Positions 26,515 to 34,206 of a DNA stretch of 64,000 bases are shown piece after piece. The notes under the pieces were generated by a model. It saw nothing but the letters and a program-made list of their open reading frames with translations. It had not been told where the DNA came from and ran no database searches. This stretch comes from JBGVSA01 sp041807905. GTDB lineage: Bacteria > Pseudomonadota > Gammaproteobacteria > Burkholderiales > Rhodocyclaceae. How positions within the stretch are numbered: position 1 is the stretch's first letter; each line of letters begins with the position of its first letter. Position numbers and translations under genes: made by a program. The DNA is taken from the NCBI RefSeq assembly GCF_041807905.1, contig NZ_JBGVSA010000001.1, positions 248,001 through 312,000 on the forward strand, written 5' to 3'.

Positions 26515-26524
26515 TCGTATACGA
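26515..26524. promoter_or_regulatory. Palindromic operator-like site before the first pectinase gene
   Basis: TCGTATACGA is a perfect 10-bp palindrome 53 nt before the start codon. GTATAC-centred sites are common for GntR-type regulators. Directly after it, ACCGGC and GCCGGT (26524-26541) form a small hairpin in the leader. Confidence 0.35.
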
Positions 26525-26576
26525 CCGGCTTTCGGGCCGGTGTCTCAAGACGACATGGCACAAGGAGGAAATGACA

Positions 26577-28406
26577 ATGTCGTTAGCAATGCAACACCCT
26601 GCTCACAACAAGATGACCACACTACTCACCCGCTCGCTCATCGGTCTTTTCGCGACCGGCTTCAGCCTGTCCGCGCTCGCGGTGGAGGCGCCGCGCAATG
26701 TCCGCGTGCCGGCCCTGGCGGCGGATGACAATAGCATCATCCTGGTTTGGGAAAAACCGGAGAAGTACGACGACATCGTCGACTACAACGTCTATATCAA
26801 CGGCAAGCTCGCCGGAACGGCCAGCGCCAACAACGACGCTACGTCGCCCGCCAAACCGTACATCAACAAGTTCTACGCCGACGACAAGGCCAAGTTCCAT
26901 TACCGCATCACCATCCACAACTTCACCGCCACCAAGCTGTCGCCGGACACGCAATACACCTTCGCCGTCCGCGCGATCGACAAGGACGGCAAGGAGTCGG
27001 CCGACAGCAACACCGTGGTGCAAAAAACCACGGCTATACCCAAGGTCTTCAACGTCGTGGATTTCGGCGCCAAGGGCGACGGCACGACGATCAATACCGA
27101 GGCCATCCAGAAAGCCATCGATGCCTGCACGCCGGGCTGCAAGGTGCTGGTGCCGGCCGGGGTATTCAAGACCGGCGCGATCTACCTGAAGAGCAACATG
27201 ACGCTCGAGGTCGCCGAAGGCGCCACGCTGCGCGGCTCGGAACGCGCCGAAGACTATCCCCTGACCGGGTACATCCAATACCCCTACTCCACCACGGTCC
27301 GCCCGGCTTCGCTCATCAATGCGCTGCCGCGCGACCCGAAGTCGCACCAGACCTTCGAGAACATCCGCATCGTCGGTAAGGGCACCATCGACGGTAACGG
27401 CTGGAAGAACAAGGGCGACACCACGGACGAGATGGGCAACAAGTTGCCCTTCTTCACGCCGAGCAACAACACCAAGTACATGAACGACGGCATCCTCGCC
27501 AAGGACCAGGTCGAAAAGGCCGTGGAGCGCGGCATCAACGTCAAGGACGCCTACGGTCAGATGCGTTCGTCGCTCATTACGGTGCGCAATGTCAAGAACA
27601 TGTTCTACGGCGGCTTCACGGTGGTGAACCCGGCTTATCACGGGATCATGAACCTGGAGACGGAAAATGTCGTCCTGACCGGCGTCACCAACAAGACCTA
27701 TGACGCCAACAACGGCGACGGCGTGGAATTCGCCAACAGCCGCGGCGCGATCGTCTTCAACAACTTCTTCGACACGGGCGACGACTGCGTGAACTTCGCT
27801 GCCGGCACGGGAGCGGACGCCATCCATCAGAAACCTCAGGAAGACGCGTGGATCTTCAACAATTACTTCCGCGAAGGCCACGGCATGATCGTCGCCGGCA
27901 GCCACACGGGAGCCTGGATCCAAAATGTGCTGGCCGAGGACAACGTGTCGAACAAGACCGAGATCGGCCTGCGCATGAAGAGCACCAACTTCATGGGCGG
28001 TGGCGCACGCAATGTGATCTTCCGCGACACGGCGATGCGCAATACCGCCAAGCAGGCATTCATCTTCACGCTCGACTACACCGATCCGAACGCCAAGCTC
28101 GATTACACGAAGTCCGATAAGTCGGCGCAATTCCGCGACATCGTCGTGCGCGACGTCTCGGTCGAGGGTGGAGCGGGCAACGCCATCGAATCCAAGGCCG
28201 ACAACAAGAGCGGCACGTACCACGAGAACATCGTCTTCGAGCACGTGCGTTTCTCCAATACGCCGGGCACCAAGATCGACGGGATGAAGAAGGCCACCTT
28301 CCGCGATGTGAAATTCATCGATGCCAAGGGGATGGGCAATCCTTGGGCATTCAGCGACAGTAAGGAGATCGTTTTCGAAGGCGTCTCGCCGCAACCCGCG
28401 GATTGA
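26577..28406 (+). CDS. FN3-GH28 exo-polygalacturonosidase (PehX type), secreted
   Basis: The enzyme is predicted to hydrolyse polygalacturonate from its end, as do Dickeya PehX and the Yersinia GH28 with the same layout. From the ATG at 26577 (AAGGAGG eight nucleotides earlier) it is 609 residues. It has a Sec leader ending near SLSALA, an FN3-like domain (about 38-150), and a right-handed beta-helix. The GH28 catalytic residues are present: the NNGDG turn in place of NTD, D402-D403 in TGDDCVNF, H435 in GHGM, and R466/K468 in LRMKS. The gene ends with a strong terminator. Whether it releases digalacturonate or monomers cannot be told from sequence. A paralogue follows. Confidence 0.9.
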   Translation: MSLAMQHPAHNKMTTLLTRSLIGLFATGFSLSALAVEAPRNVRVPALAADDNSIILVWEKPEKYDDIVDYNVYINGKLAGTASANNDATSPAKPYINKFYADDKAKFHYRITIHNFTATKLSPDTQYTFAVRAIDKDGKESADSNTVVQKTTAIPKVFNVVDFGAKGDGTTINTEAIQKAIDACTPGCKVLVPAGVFKTGAIYLKSNMTLEVAEGATLRGSERAEDYPLTGYIQYPYSTTVRPASLINALPRDPKSHQTFENIRIVGKGTIDGNGWKNKGDTTDEMGNKLPFFTPSNNTKYMNDGILAKDQVEKAVERGINVKDAYGQMRSSLITVRNVKNMFYGGFTVVNPAYHGIMNLETENVVLTGVTNKTYDANNGDGVEFANSRGAIVFNNFFDTGDDCVNFAAGTGADAIHQKPQEDAWIFNNYFREGHGMIVAGSHTGAWIQNVLAEDNVSNKTEIGLRMKSTNFMGGGARNVIFRDTAMRNTAKQAFIFTLDYTDPNAKLDYTKSDKSAQFRDIVVRDVSVEGGAGNAIESKADNKSGTYHENIVFEHVRFSNTPGTKIDGMKKATFRDVKFIDAKGMGNPWAFSDSKEIVFEGVSPQPAD

Positions 28407-28442
28407 CATTCGGCGGCGGTTTTACCGCTTCGCCGGGCCAAG

Positions 28443-28468
28443 GGCCGCTCCCCCGGAGCGGCCTTTTT
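28443..28468 (+). terminator. Rho-independent terminator after the first GH28 gene
   Basis: GGCCGCTCC-CCC-GGAGCGGCC followed by TTTTTCATT, 36 nt after the stop codon. Confidence 0.92.
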
Positions 28469-28481
28469 CATTCGCACAAAT

Positions 28482-28543
28482 TTGTCAGAAACAAAATTAC
28501 TTGTCAGACATCGATAGTTTGCATTGGCACAAACGTCTGACAA
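28482..28543. promoter_or_regulatory. Three TTGTCAGA repeats, likely operator array of the second pectinase gene
   Basis: TTGTCAGA occurs at 28482-28489 and 28501-28508, 19 bp apart on the same face, and again inverted at 28536-28543 (TCTGACAA). The middle copy extends to TTGTCAGACA, nearly the palindrome TTGTC-N-GACAA. The block is AT-rich and lies between the terminator of one pectinase gene and the start of the next, where an operator is expected. A GntR-type regulator would fit; no such gene is in the window. Confidence 0.5.
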
Positions 28544-28630
28544 ATTACCGATTTTCTACGCTAAGCTCCCGGTCACATGTCGGCAAGTAGGCAAAAGCGA
28601 TCGACATGAGAGACACCAGAGGAGAAGCAA

Positions 28631-30856
28631 ATGAGCAGCAGGATTTCCGGGGGCCCGGCCCTCATCATGTCCACCCTGGTGGCCAGCATGTTGGCCGCAT
28701 GCGGAGGGGACGACAACGGCAATACATCGAGTTCTTCCAGCAGTAGCAGTTCGGTATCGAGCAGCGCCAGCAGCAGTTCGTCCTCCAGCTCGGTCTCCTC
28801 TTCCGCCAATTCAAGTTCATCTTCCAGCAGTTCATCCAGACAACCCGACAGCGCCGCCTGCACGGTGAATGCCAGCATCACCAGCGGTGGCAGCGCCTCG
28901 GTGCCGCAGAACCTCTGCGTGCCGGCGCTGGGCTACGACGAAAAGAGCGTCGTGCTCGTCTGGGACAAGCCGGACAACTACGCCAACGTTGTGGACTACC
29001 GCGTCTACATGGATGGCACTCTGCTGGGCAGCGCAGACACGAACAACACCACGCATTCGCCTGCCAAGGCCTACATCGATAAGTTCTACGCCAACGACAC
29101 GGCGGGCTTCCACGTCCGCGCGCGCATCCACAACTTCACCGTCGATGGTCTGCAAGCGGGCACGACGCACACTTTCACGGTGCGCGCAGTCTTCCAGGAC
29201 GGCACGGAATCGGCCGACAGCAACGTTGTTCGCCAGACCACGGCGACAGCGCCCGCCAAGGCCGTGAGCATCGTTGATTACGGCGCGGTCGCGGGCGACA
29301 CCTCGGACACCGCGGCGATCCAGGCCAACACCAAGGCAATCCAGAAAGCCATCGATGAATGCTCGGCCGCGTCGACGTCGGCCTACGGCTGCAAGGTGAC
29401 CGTGCCGACCGGCATCTTCAAGACGGGGGCGCTGTTCCTGAAGAGCAACATGACGCTGCAGGTCGATGGCACGCTCAAGGGTTCGGAGTTCGCCAGCGAC
29501 TATCCGCGTACCCAGGGCTACAAGCTCTACACGTATAACGCGATCCGCCGCGCGCCTTCGCTCATCAACGTGCTCGACGCAGCGGATACGGGTGCCGCCT
29601 CGAAGGGTGCCGGCACGTTCAGCAACATCCGCGTGGTCGGCAGTGGCACGCTCGATGGCAACGGCTGGAAAACCACTGGTCGCACGACCGGCGGCGACGG
29701 CGCCAACACGCTGACGACGGACGAAGTGAGCGGCCAGACGATCACCACCAAGTTCATCGCCAGCAGTTCGACCAACGTAACGAATGACGGGATTCTCGCC
29801 GCCGCGCAAAACGCCGCATGCAGTGGTCAGCTCATCGACCCGCTGGATACGACCACCTCGGCGATCGCTTCAAGCGACATCTACGGCAACTGCCGGTCGA
29901 GCATCGCGACCTTCCGCGGCGTGAAGAACCTGTACTTCGGCACGCTCACCATCTCGAACCCGGCCTTCCATGGGCTGATGTTCCTCGAGACGGAAAACGT
30001 CACCGTCAATGGTGCCCAACACCGTACCTATGACTCGAACAATGGCGACGGTCTGGAGTTTGCCAACGGCTCCAACACCATCGTCATGAACAACTTCTTC
30101 GATACTGGCGACGATGTGGTGAACTTCGCCGCCGGCATCGGCAGCCCGGCCGCATCACAACCCATTCAGAGCGGTACGTGGATTCTCAATAATTACATGC
30201 GCGAAGGTCATGGATCGGTCGCACTGGGCAGCAACACCGGTGCGTGGATCGAGAAGATCAAGGCCGAAGACAATGTCATGAACACGACGACCATGGGTCT
30301 GCGCATGAAGAGCACCCCGACCACGGGCGGTGGCGGACGGAACATCGTCTTCCGCGACAACGCCATGAAGAGCATCAAGCAGAATGCCTTCATCGTGACG
30401 CTGTCCTATACCCAGACGCCGGGCGGCGTGCCCAACGCGGCCGCGACTCCGGCGCAGTTCCGCGACATCGTCGTGCGTAATGTGTCGGTGGACGGCTCCG
30501 GCTGCAAGACGCCTGCCTGCACGACGTATGAAGTCAACGTCGCAACGGGCGACGGCAACAGCAAGGGTGCTCCCATCGAGATCACCGGCGCATCGTCGGC
30601 CGGTACGGAATACAACGGTGTTCCGGCCTATCAGGAAGCCTTCAGCTTTGATTCGGTGAAGTTCAACAACGTGAAACCGGTGCGCCTGTACTATCTGAAG
30701 AACAGCACCTTCAACAACGTGTCGGTGACCAATCTCGTGACGGGTACGCAGGACGCCACCAACTCGGCAGGCTCGTGCGGCATATCGATCACGCCGGCCT
30801 CGGGTCTGTTCAGTTTCGTGGCGCCGAACAACAACATCGGCGCAGCCTGCCCGTAA
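28631..30856 (+). CDS. FN3-GH28 polygalacturonase made as a poly-Ser-linked lipoprotein
   Basis: This is a 741-residue paralogue of the gene before it. The leader has a lipobox LAAC with C24 as the acylated residue and Gly at +2 and +3, so export to the outer membrane is expected. A tract of about 37 residues, nearly all serine (33-69), is a flexible linker like those in wall-degrading enzymes of Cellvibrio and its kin. An FN3-like domain (about 85-215) and the GH28 helix follow. The active residues D494-D495, H527 and R558/K560 have the same spacing (33 and 64) as in the first enzyme. GAGGAGAAG precedes the start. The tethered form would keep products at the cell surface. The exact cutting mode is unknown. 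Confidence 0.88.
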   Translation: MSSRISGGPALIMSTLVASMLAACGGDDNGNTSSSSSSSSSVSSSASSSSSSSSVSSSANSSSSSSSSSRQPDSAACTVNASITSGGSASVPQNLCVPALGYDEKSVVLVWDKPDNYANVVDYRVYMDGTLLGSADTNNTTHSPAKAYIDKFYANDTAGFHVRARIHNFTVDGLQAGTTHTFTVRAVFQDGTESADSNVVRQTTATAPAKAVSIVDYGAVAGDTSDTAAIQANTKAIQKAIDECSAASTSAYGCKVTVPTGIFKTGALFLKSNMTLQVDGTLKGSEFASDYPRTQGYKLYTYNAIRRAPSLINVLDAADTGAASKGAGTFSNIRVVGSGTLDGNGWKTTGRTTGGDGANTLTTDEVSGQTITTKFIASSSTNVTNDGILAAAQNAACSGQLIDPLDTTTSAIASSDIYGNCRSSIATFRGVKNLYFGTLTISNPAFHGLMFLETENVTVNGAQHRTYDSNNGDGLEFANGSNTIVMNNFFDTGDDVVNFAAGIGSPAASQPIQSGTWILNNYMREGHGSVALGSNTGAWIEKIKAEDNVMNTTTMGLRMKSTPTTGGGGRNIVFRDNAMKSIKQNAFIVTLSYTQTPGGVPNAAATPAQFRDIVVRNVSVDGSGCKTPACTTYEVNVATGDGNSKGAPIEITGASSAGTEYNGVPAYQEAFSFDSVKFNNVKPVRLYYLKNSTFNNVSVTNLVTGTQDATNSAGSCGISITPASGLFSFVAPNNNIGAACP
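28727..28837 (+). repeat. Low-complexity serine-codon tract
   Basis: Serine codons of both types (AGC/AGT and TCx) alternate over about 111 nt, broken by few Val, Ala and Asn codons. The mixed codon use means the tract is kept at protein level and is not a simple DNA repeat. Confidence 0.85.
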
Positions 30857-30880
30857 GCAAGGCCGCAGAGCATCATCAAC

Positions 30881-30907
30881 GGGCGCCCCGCGGGGCGCCC
30901 TTTTTTT
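30881..30907 (+). terminator. Rho-independent terminator after the second GH28 gene
   Basis: GGGCGCCCCGCGGGGCGCCC forms a stem followed by seven Ts, 24 nt after the stop. Confidence 0.9.
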
Positions 30908-30916
30908 GCATGGGTG

Positions 30917-30948
30917 AACAAAAAGAAAGGCGCTCCCTGGAGCGCCTT
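30917..30948 (-). terminator. Rho-independent terminator of the PL2 gene
   Basis: AAGGCGCTC and GAGCGCCTT pair; read on the minus strand the stem is followed by TTTCTTTTTGTT. It lies 21 nt past the stop of the minus-strand lyase gene. Confidence 0.85.
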
Positions 30949-30968
30949 GTTCTTGCCTTGCGATCGAC

Positions 30969-32621
30969 TCACGCGGCTCGCGTACGCGGGTAAATGTCGA
31001 GTACGTCCTTGACGTTCTTGAGCGAACCGTCCGGCATGAGCGCGTCACCGTGAATGTAGCCGCCCTCACTGCGGAAGCCCGGCACGCGTTCCGGCGCCCC
31101 CTGCTCCGCCGCTGCCAGTGCTGCCAGCGCCAGCGCATCTGCGTCATCGAACCGCGTGAAGATATGCGCAGCGCTTGGCACGAAAGTACCGCGATGCCAG
31201 TGCGCGGCCCGCAAGCTGCGCCCCACCGCGCGCGCCAGTTCGAGATAAGCCTCCACACCGGTTGCGCGATAGATTTCGAGCACGGCAAAAAGCAGTACAG
31301 CGCTGTCCGCGTGCGTGTGCAGATCAACATCCGGGCGAAGTGGATCTTGCTCGTCCCACTGACCAAGACCGAAATTGCGCGCCATGGCGACAACTGTCGG
31401 CCAGAGCGCTGCCGAGCGTGAGGTGCTCCAGCCGGTGGCATAGGCGAGGAAGACGATCGGCGTGATCGGGCGGCGCTCAAACACGCGTCCGCGTTCCCCG
31501 TAGTACCCCTTGCGGGCGAACGTCTGACCGGTCAGATCCTTGCCATCGGCAAACATCGGCTTGATCTCGTTCGTCTCCGGCAGATACGCGTAGCGTGCCC
31601 AGGCTTCGAGCCCGGCCACTGTCCAGTCGCGCAATTGCCGCCCGCCTTCGCCCAATTCGCGCGCAAGGATGAGCTGGGCCAGCGACGCATCGCCGTAGAT
31701 GCCCTCCGGGCCGTTGAGCGCTTCGTCGTCCATCTTGAACAGCACCCAGGCCTCCTGCGCCACGGGACCGTACTCAGGACCGAATTGACGCTGCGCGCGG
31801 TCGCCAAAGAACGAGAAGGTAAAGCGCGGATCGTTCTCGTCAGTGGGCGGCTCCTCACGCTTGGTGGGACGATTGAACTGGTAGGCGCCCAGGCCGGTTG
31901 CCGGATAGCGCGAGCGGACGTACTGCCACGCCAGGAACTCAGCCCAGGAGAGCGCCTTGGTGTCGCCAGCCAGCTTGCTGAGCATGCCGGCCGCAAAAAT
32001 CAGGTCATTGCCGATGTTCACGAACGACAGGCCTTTTGCTTCGCGCAGGATTTCCAGGTCGCGATGCTGCGGACGATCCCAGAATGCCCGCTCGTCGCCC
32101 AGTGGCTTGCCGAACTCGCCGTGGCGTGAGAGCTCCAGCGTATCCCAGTCGAAAATGTGGCTGTTCCACATGCCTTTTACGAGACGCGACGTCGCCACCG
32201 GGTCGACCTCATGCATCAGTTCGTAGAACGGATAGTGGTGCTTGAGCTCGTGCACCATGTTCTTGTTCTCGGGGCCGACGGGGCGCAGCGTTTTCAGGTC
32301 GAGAAAGGTATGTCCGCCCCAACGCAGCAGGCCGCTCTCATCGGCATTATCGAAGTGCCAGCGGATCGCCGCGCGCGCGGCATCGGCATAGCGCGCCTCC
32401 CCTGTCAGCGCCGACAGCCCGACGAGAAAGCGGAATAGATTCTGCTGCGAAGCGATGTTGGAGGGCTCCCAATCGGAGCCGTCCACGTTGCGCCAGGTGA
32501 CGGGCTTACCGGAGAACGAATCGAATCCGTCGAAGAAAAGCGGTGTGCCGTGATAGGGATCGCGGTAGCTGTCGAGCACTTTGTCGGCGTACTCGATGAG
32601 GATGTCCAGATGCTGTGCCAT
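30969..32621 (-). CDS. pelW: PL2-family pectate disaccharide-lyase (PelW type), cytoplasmic
   Basis: This 550-residue protein has no signal peptide and the (alpha/alpha) barrel pattern of polysaccharide lyase family 2. With R166-H167 (SRHGEF) set on the catalytic Arg171-His172 of Yersinia YePL2A, the known metal ligands His109 and Glu130 fall exactly on H104 (WGGH) and E125 (VHELK). The MWNSHIFDWDTL segment is also typical. PelW-type enzymes cleave short oligogalacturonates by beta-elimination inside the cell, with Mn or a similar metal, giving unsaturated ends. It faces the pectinase genes across two back-to-back terminators and has its own promoter region at 32622-32785. A periplasmic place is unlikely without a leader. 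Confidence 0.88.
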   Translation of the reverse strand: MAQHLDILIEYADKVLDSYRDPYHGTPLFFDGFDSFSGKPVTWRNVDGSDWEPSNIASQQNLFRFLVGLSALTGEARYADAARAAIRWHFDNADESGLLRWGGHTFLDLKTLRPVGPENKNMVHELKHHYPFYELMHEVDPVATSRLVKGMWNSHIFDWDTLELSRHGEFGKPLGDERAFWDRPQHRDLEILREAKGLSFVNIGNDLIFAAGMLSKLAGDTKALSWAEFLAWQYVRSRYPATGLGAYQFNRPTKREEPPTDENDPRFTFSFFGDRAQRQFGPEYGPVAQEAWVLFKMDDEALNGPEGIYGDASLAQLILARELGEGGRQLRDWTVAGLEAWARYAYLPETNEIKPMFADGKDLTGQTFARKGYYGERGRVFERRPITPIVFLAYATGWSTSRSAALWPTVVAMARNFGLGQWDEQDPLRPDVDLHTHADSAVLLFAVLEIYRATGVEAYLELARAVGRSLRAAHWHRGTFVPSAAHIFTRFDDADALALAALAAAEQGAPERVPGFRSEGGYIHGDALMPDGSLKNVKDVLDIYPRTRAA

Positions 32622-32785
32622 GACGAACGACAGTGGGGCAATAGGGATAGACGAGAATTCTATCAGTCCTGGCCAACATGCCCGCAGCGTCTCCTACGCA
32701 AAGTGTGACGCCGTCTGACAGCGGACGAGATCGACGCCCCTCAATATGAAAATCGTCGAGATTCGATGATCCTAGGGAGGTTCAA

Positions 32786-32959
32786 ATGCTCAAGTGGGCT
32801 CTGATATTTTTCGTTATTTCGATCGTCGCCGGCGTGTTGGGCTTTACCGGCATAGCGGCGGGGTCGGCTGCCTTGGCGAAGATTCTCTTCTTTGTCGCCA
32901 TCGCCCTCTTCGTGATCTTTCTGGTTCTTGGCCTGACCGTGTTCAAGGCCATCAAATAG
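32786..32959 (+). CDS. DUF1328 (YtjA-like) small membrane protein
   Basis: The 57-residue product begins [20 protein letters not shown] and has two membrane segments with a [16 protein letters not shown] middle, the DUF1328 pattern. AGGGAGG lies five nucleotides before the ATG, so translation should be strong. Family members are often raised under envelope or general stress in Proteobacteria, but no mechanism is known. The gene stands alone on the plus strand between two minus-strand genes. Confidence 0.88.
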   Translation: MLKWALIFFVISIVAGVLGFTGIAAGSAALAKILFFVAIALFVIFLVLGLTVFKAIK

Positions 32960-33024
32960 TTGTCGTACGCCGCGGCGGCGGCTTTGAGCGGCCGCCCGCC
33001 TCGCGGCGTCATCGTGCGCCCGGG

Positions 33025-33474
33025 TCAGGGCTTGCTGGCGTAGGTTTCCAGTTCGGCGATTGCTGGCTTGCCCTTCGCGGATACCACCACCACGCAGATC
33101 TTCTTGCTGCTCAATGGCTCAAACTCTGCAGTTGCGGCGCTGCCCAGCGTCGTACCCTCGGCAAGCGCCTTTACCTTGGAGCCGTTGCGATCCTCCACCC
33201 GCCAAGCGGTGACGTTGTCGCCAATCTCCTTGATAACCACGGCGCCAACGGTCTTGGAGGAATCCCACTTCACGCAAACCGATTCGCCGGCATCGCCAGC
33301 CGGAGTCCAGGCGGTGGCAGCATCGCCATCGATCACAGCGCCGTAGGAACTGCCCTCGCCCTTGCTGGAGCCATCCGCGCGGGCACCCTTCGACAGATTG
33401 TCGGCCGCCTGGGCGCTGCCGAACATCGCGAGTACGACACATGCGGCGAGGAATTTGGATGAAGTTTTTGTCAT
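33025..33474 (-). CDS. Secreted single-domain F5/8 type C (discoidin)-like protein
   Basis: The 149-residue product has a Sec leader (KFLAACVVLAMFGSAQA, about 7-23). The rest is one small beta-domain with the discoidin/CBM32-like order: NLSKGARADGSS at the start, AVIDGDAATAWTP, CVKWDSSKTVGAVVIKEIGD and AELETYAS at the end. Two cysteines (in SVCVKW and KKICVVV) could form a disulfide. AAGGAGA precedes the ATG. No catalytic domain is attached. Such modules bind sugars or surfaces, and beside pectinases a pectin- or glycan-binding role is likely but unproven. Confidence 0.65.
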   Translation of the reverse strand: MTKTSSKFLAACVVLAMFGSAQAADNLSKGARADGSSKGEGSSYGAVIDGDAATAWTPAGDAGESVCVKWDSSKTVGAVVIKEIGDNVTAWRVEDRNGSKVKALAEGTTLGSAATAEFEPLSSKKICVVVVSAKGKPAIAELETYASKP

Positions 33475-33686
33475 TGCTTGTCTCCTTGATGTACTGAACT
33501 ACGGCTATCGAGCCGGTTGACCGGTCTCAATTCGCCTGTCCATTGTAAGGGAGAGCCAAGCCGAGCCATTTGCCCAACCTGTTGATGAGACGGCATTTCT
33601 CGCAACCCAAGGCGGCTTGTCAGGCTTGGGGCTGCGCCTGAAGCACTTGTCCGATAGAATAGAAAGGTTATTACTGGAGGTTTCTT

Positions 33687-34016
33687 ATGTTCGTTTACGC
33701 GAAGGACTGTCCCGTCGAGGACTTGGGTGGCGGCGTCAGCCGTCAGATTCTTGCCCACGACGGCGGCATGATGCAGGTGAAGGTGATGTTCGAAGAAGGC
33801 GCCATCGGCCCGATGCACAATCACCCGCACGAGCAGCTGACCTATGTGCTGTCCGGCGAATTCAAGTTCACCATCGGTGACGAAACCCACGTCGTGAAGG
33901 CGGGCGACACGCTGTACAAGAAGTCGGGCATCATGCACGGCTGCGTGTGCACGCAAAAGGGTGTCCTGCTCGACACCTTCACGCCGCAACGCCTGGATTT
34001 CCTGGGTCAGGCCTGA
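33687..34016 (+). CDS. kdgF: KdgF-type cupin, unsaturated uronate linearisation
   Basis: This 109-residue one-domain cupin matches KdgF over its whole length: FVYAKDCPVEDLGGGVSRQIL, HNHPHEQLTYVLSGEF (metal histidines H44-H48 region) and IMHGCV with H84. The KdgF catalytic trio Asp102-Phe104-Arg108 appears with exact spacing as D96-F98-R102 in LLDTFTPQR. KdgF turns the 4,5-unsaturated monouronate left by lyases into its open keto form, feeding KduI/KduD. It is the natural next step after the PL2 lyase nearby. A TGGAGG precedes the ATG by a good distance. A generic cupin is the alternative, but the trio speaks against it. Confidence 0.85.
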   Translation: MFVYAKDCPVEDLGGGVSRQILAHDGGMMQVKVMFEEGAIGPMHNHPHEQLTYVLSGEFKFTIGDETHVVKAGDTLYKKSGIMHGCVCTQKGVLLDTFTPQRLDFLGQA

Positions 34017-34034
34017 CCCGGCGCCGCGCAACGC

Positions 34035-34059
34035 GTGGGACCGGGTAGCTCGGTCCCAC
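34035..34059 (+). terminator. Hairpin after kdgF, probable weak terminator
   Basis: GTGGGACCG and CGGTCCCAC pair perfectly around GGTAGCT, 19 nt after the stop. The only T-run (CTTTTCTCC) starts about 10 nt later. Confidence 0.5.
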
Positions 34060-34206
34060 ATCCACGTGCTTTTCTCCGTAATACCGCGTCCAGTTCGCTG
34101 ATTTCTTCAGCGTTCCCCCTGTTCCTTCCTTACGTTTCCCCTCCCGGCATGGGACAATTGCGCGCTGCATTTGTCTGGCAACTTGCCACCGCTCACTGGA
34201 GGAAAC

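Noticed and set aside
26622..28409. 595-codon minus-strand frame opposite the first GH28 gene
   Set aside because: Shadow of a secure gene with complete catalytic residues on the plus strand.
28573..28881. Leu/Glu-rich minus-strand frame over the serine tract
   Set aside because: It is only the complement of serine codons.
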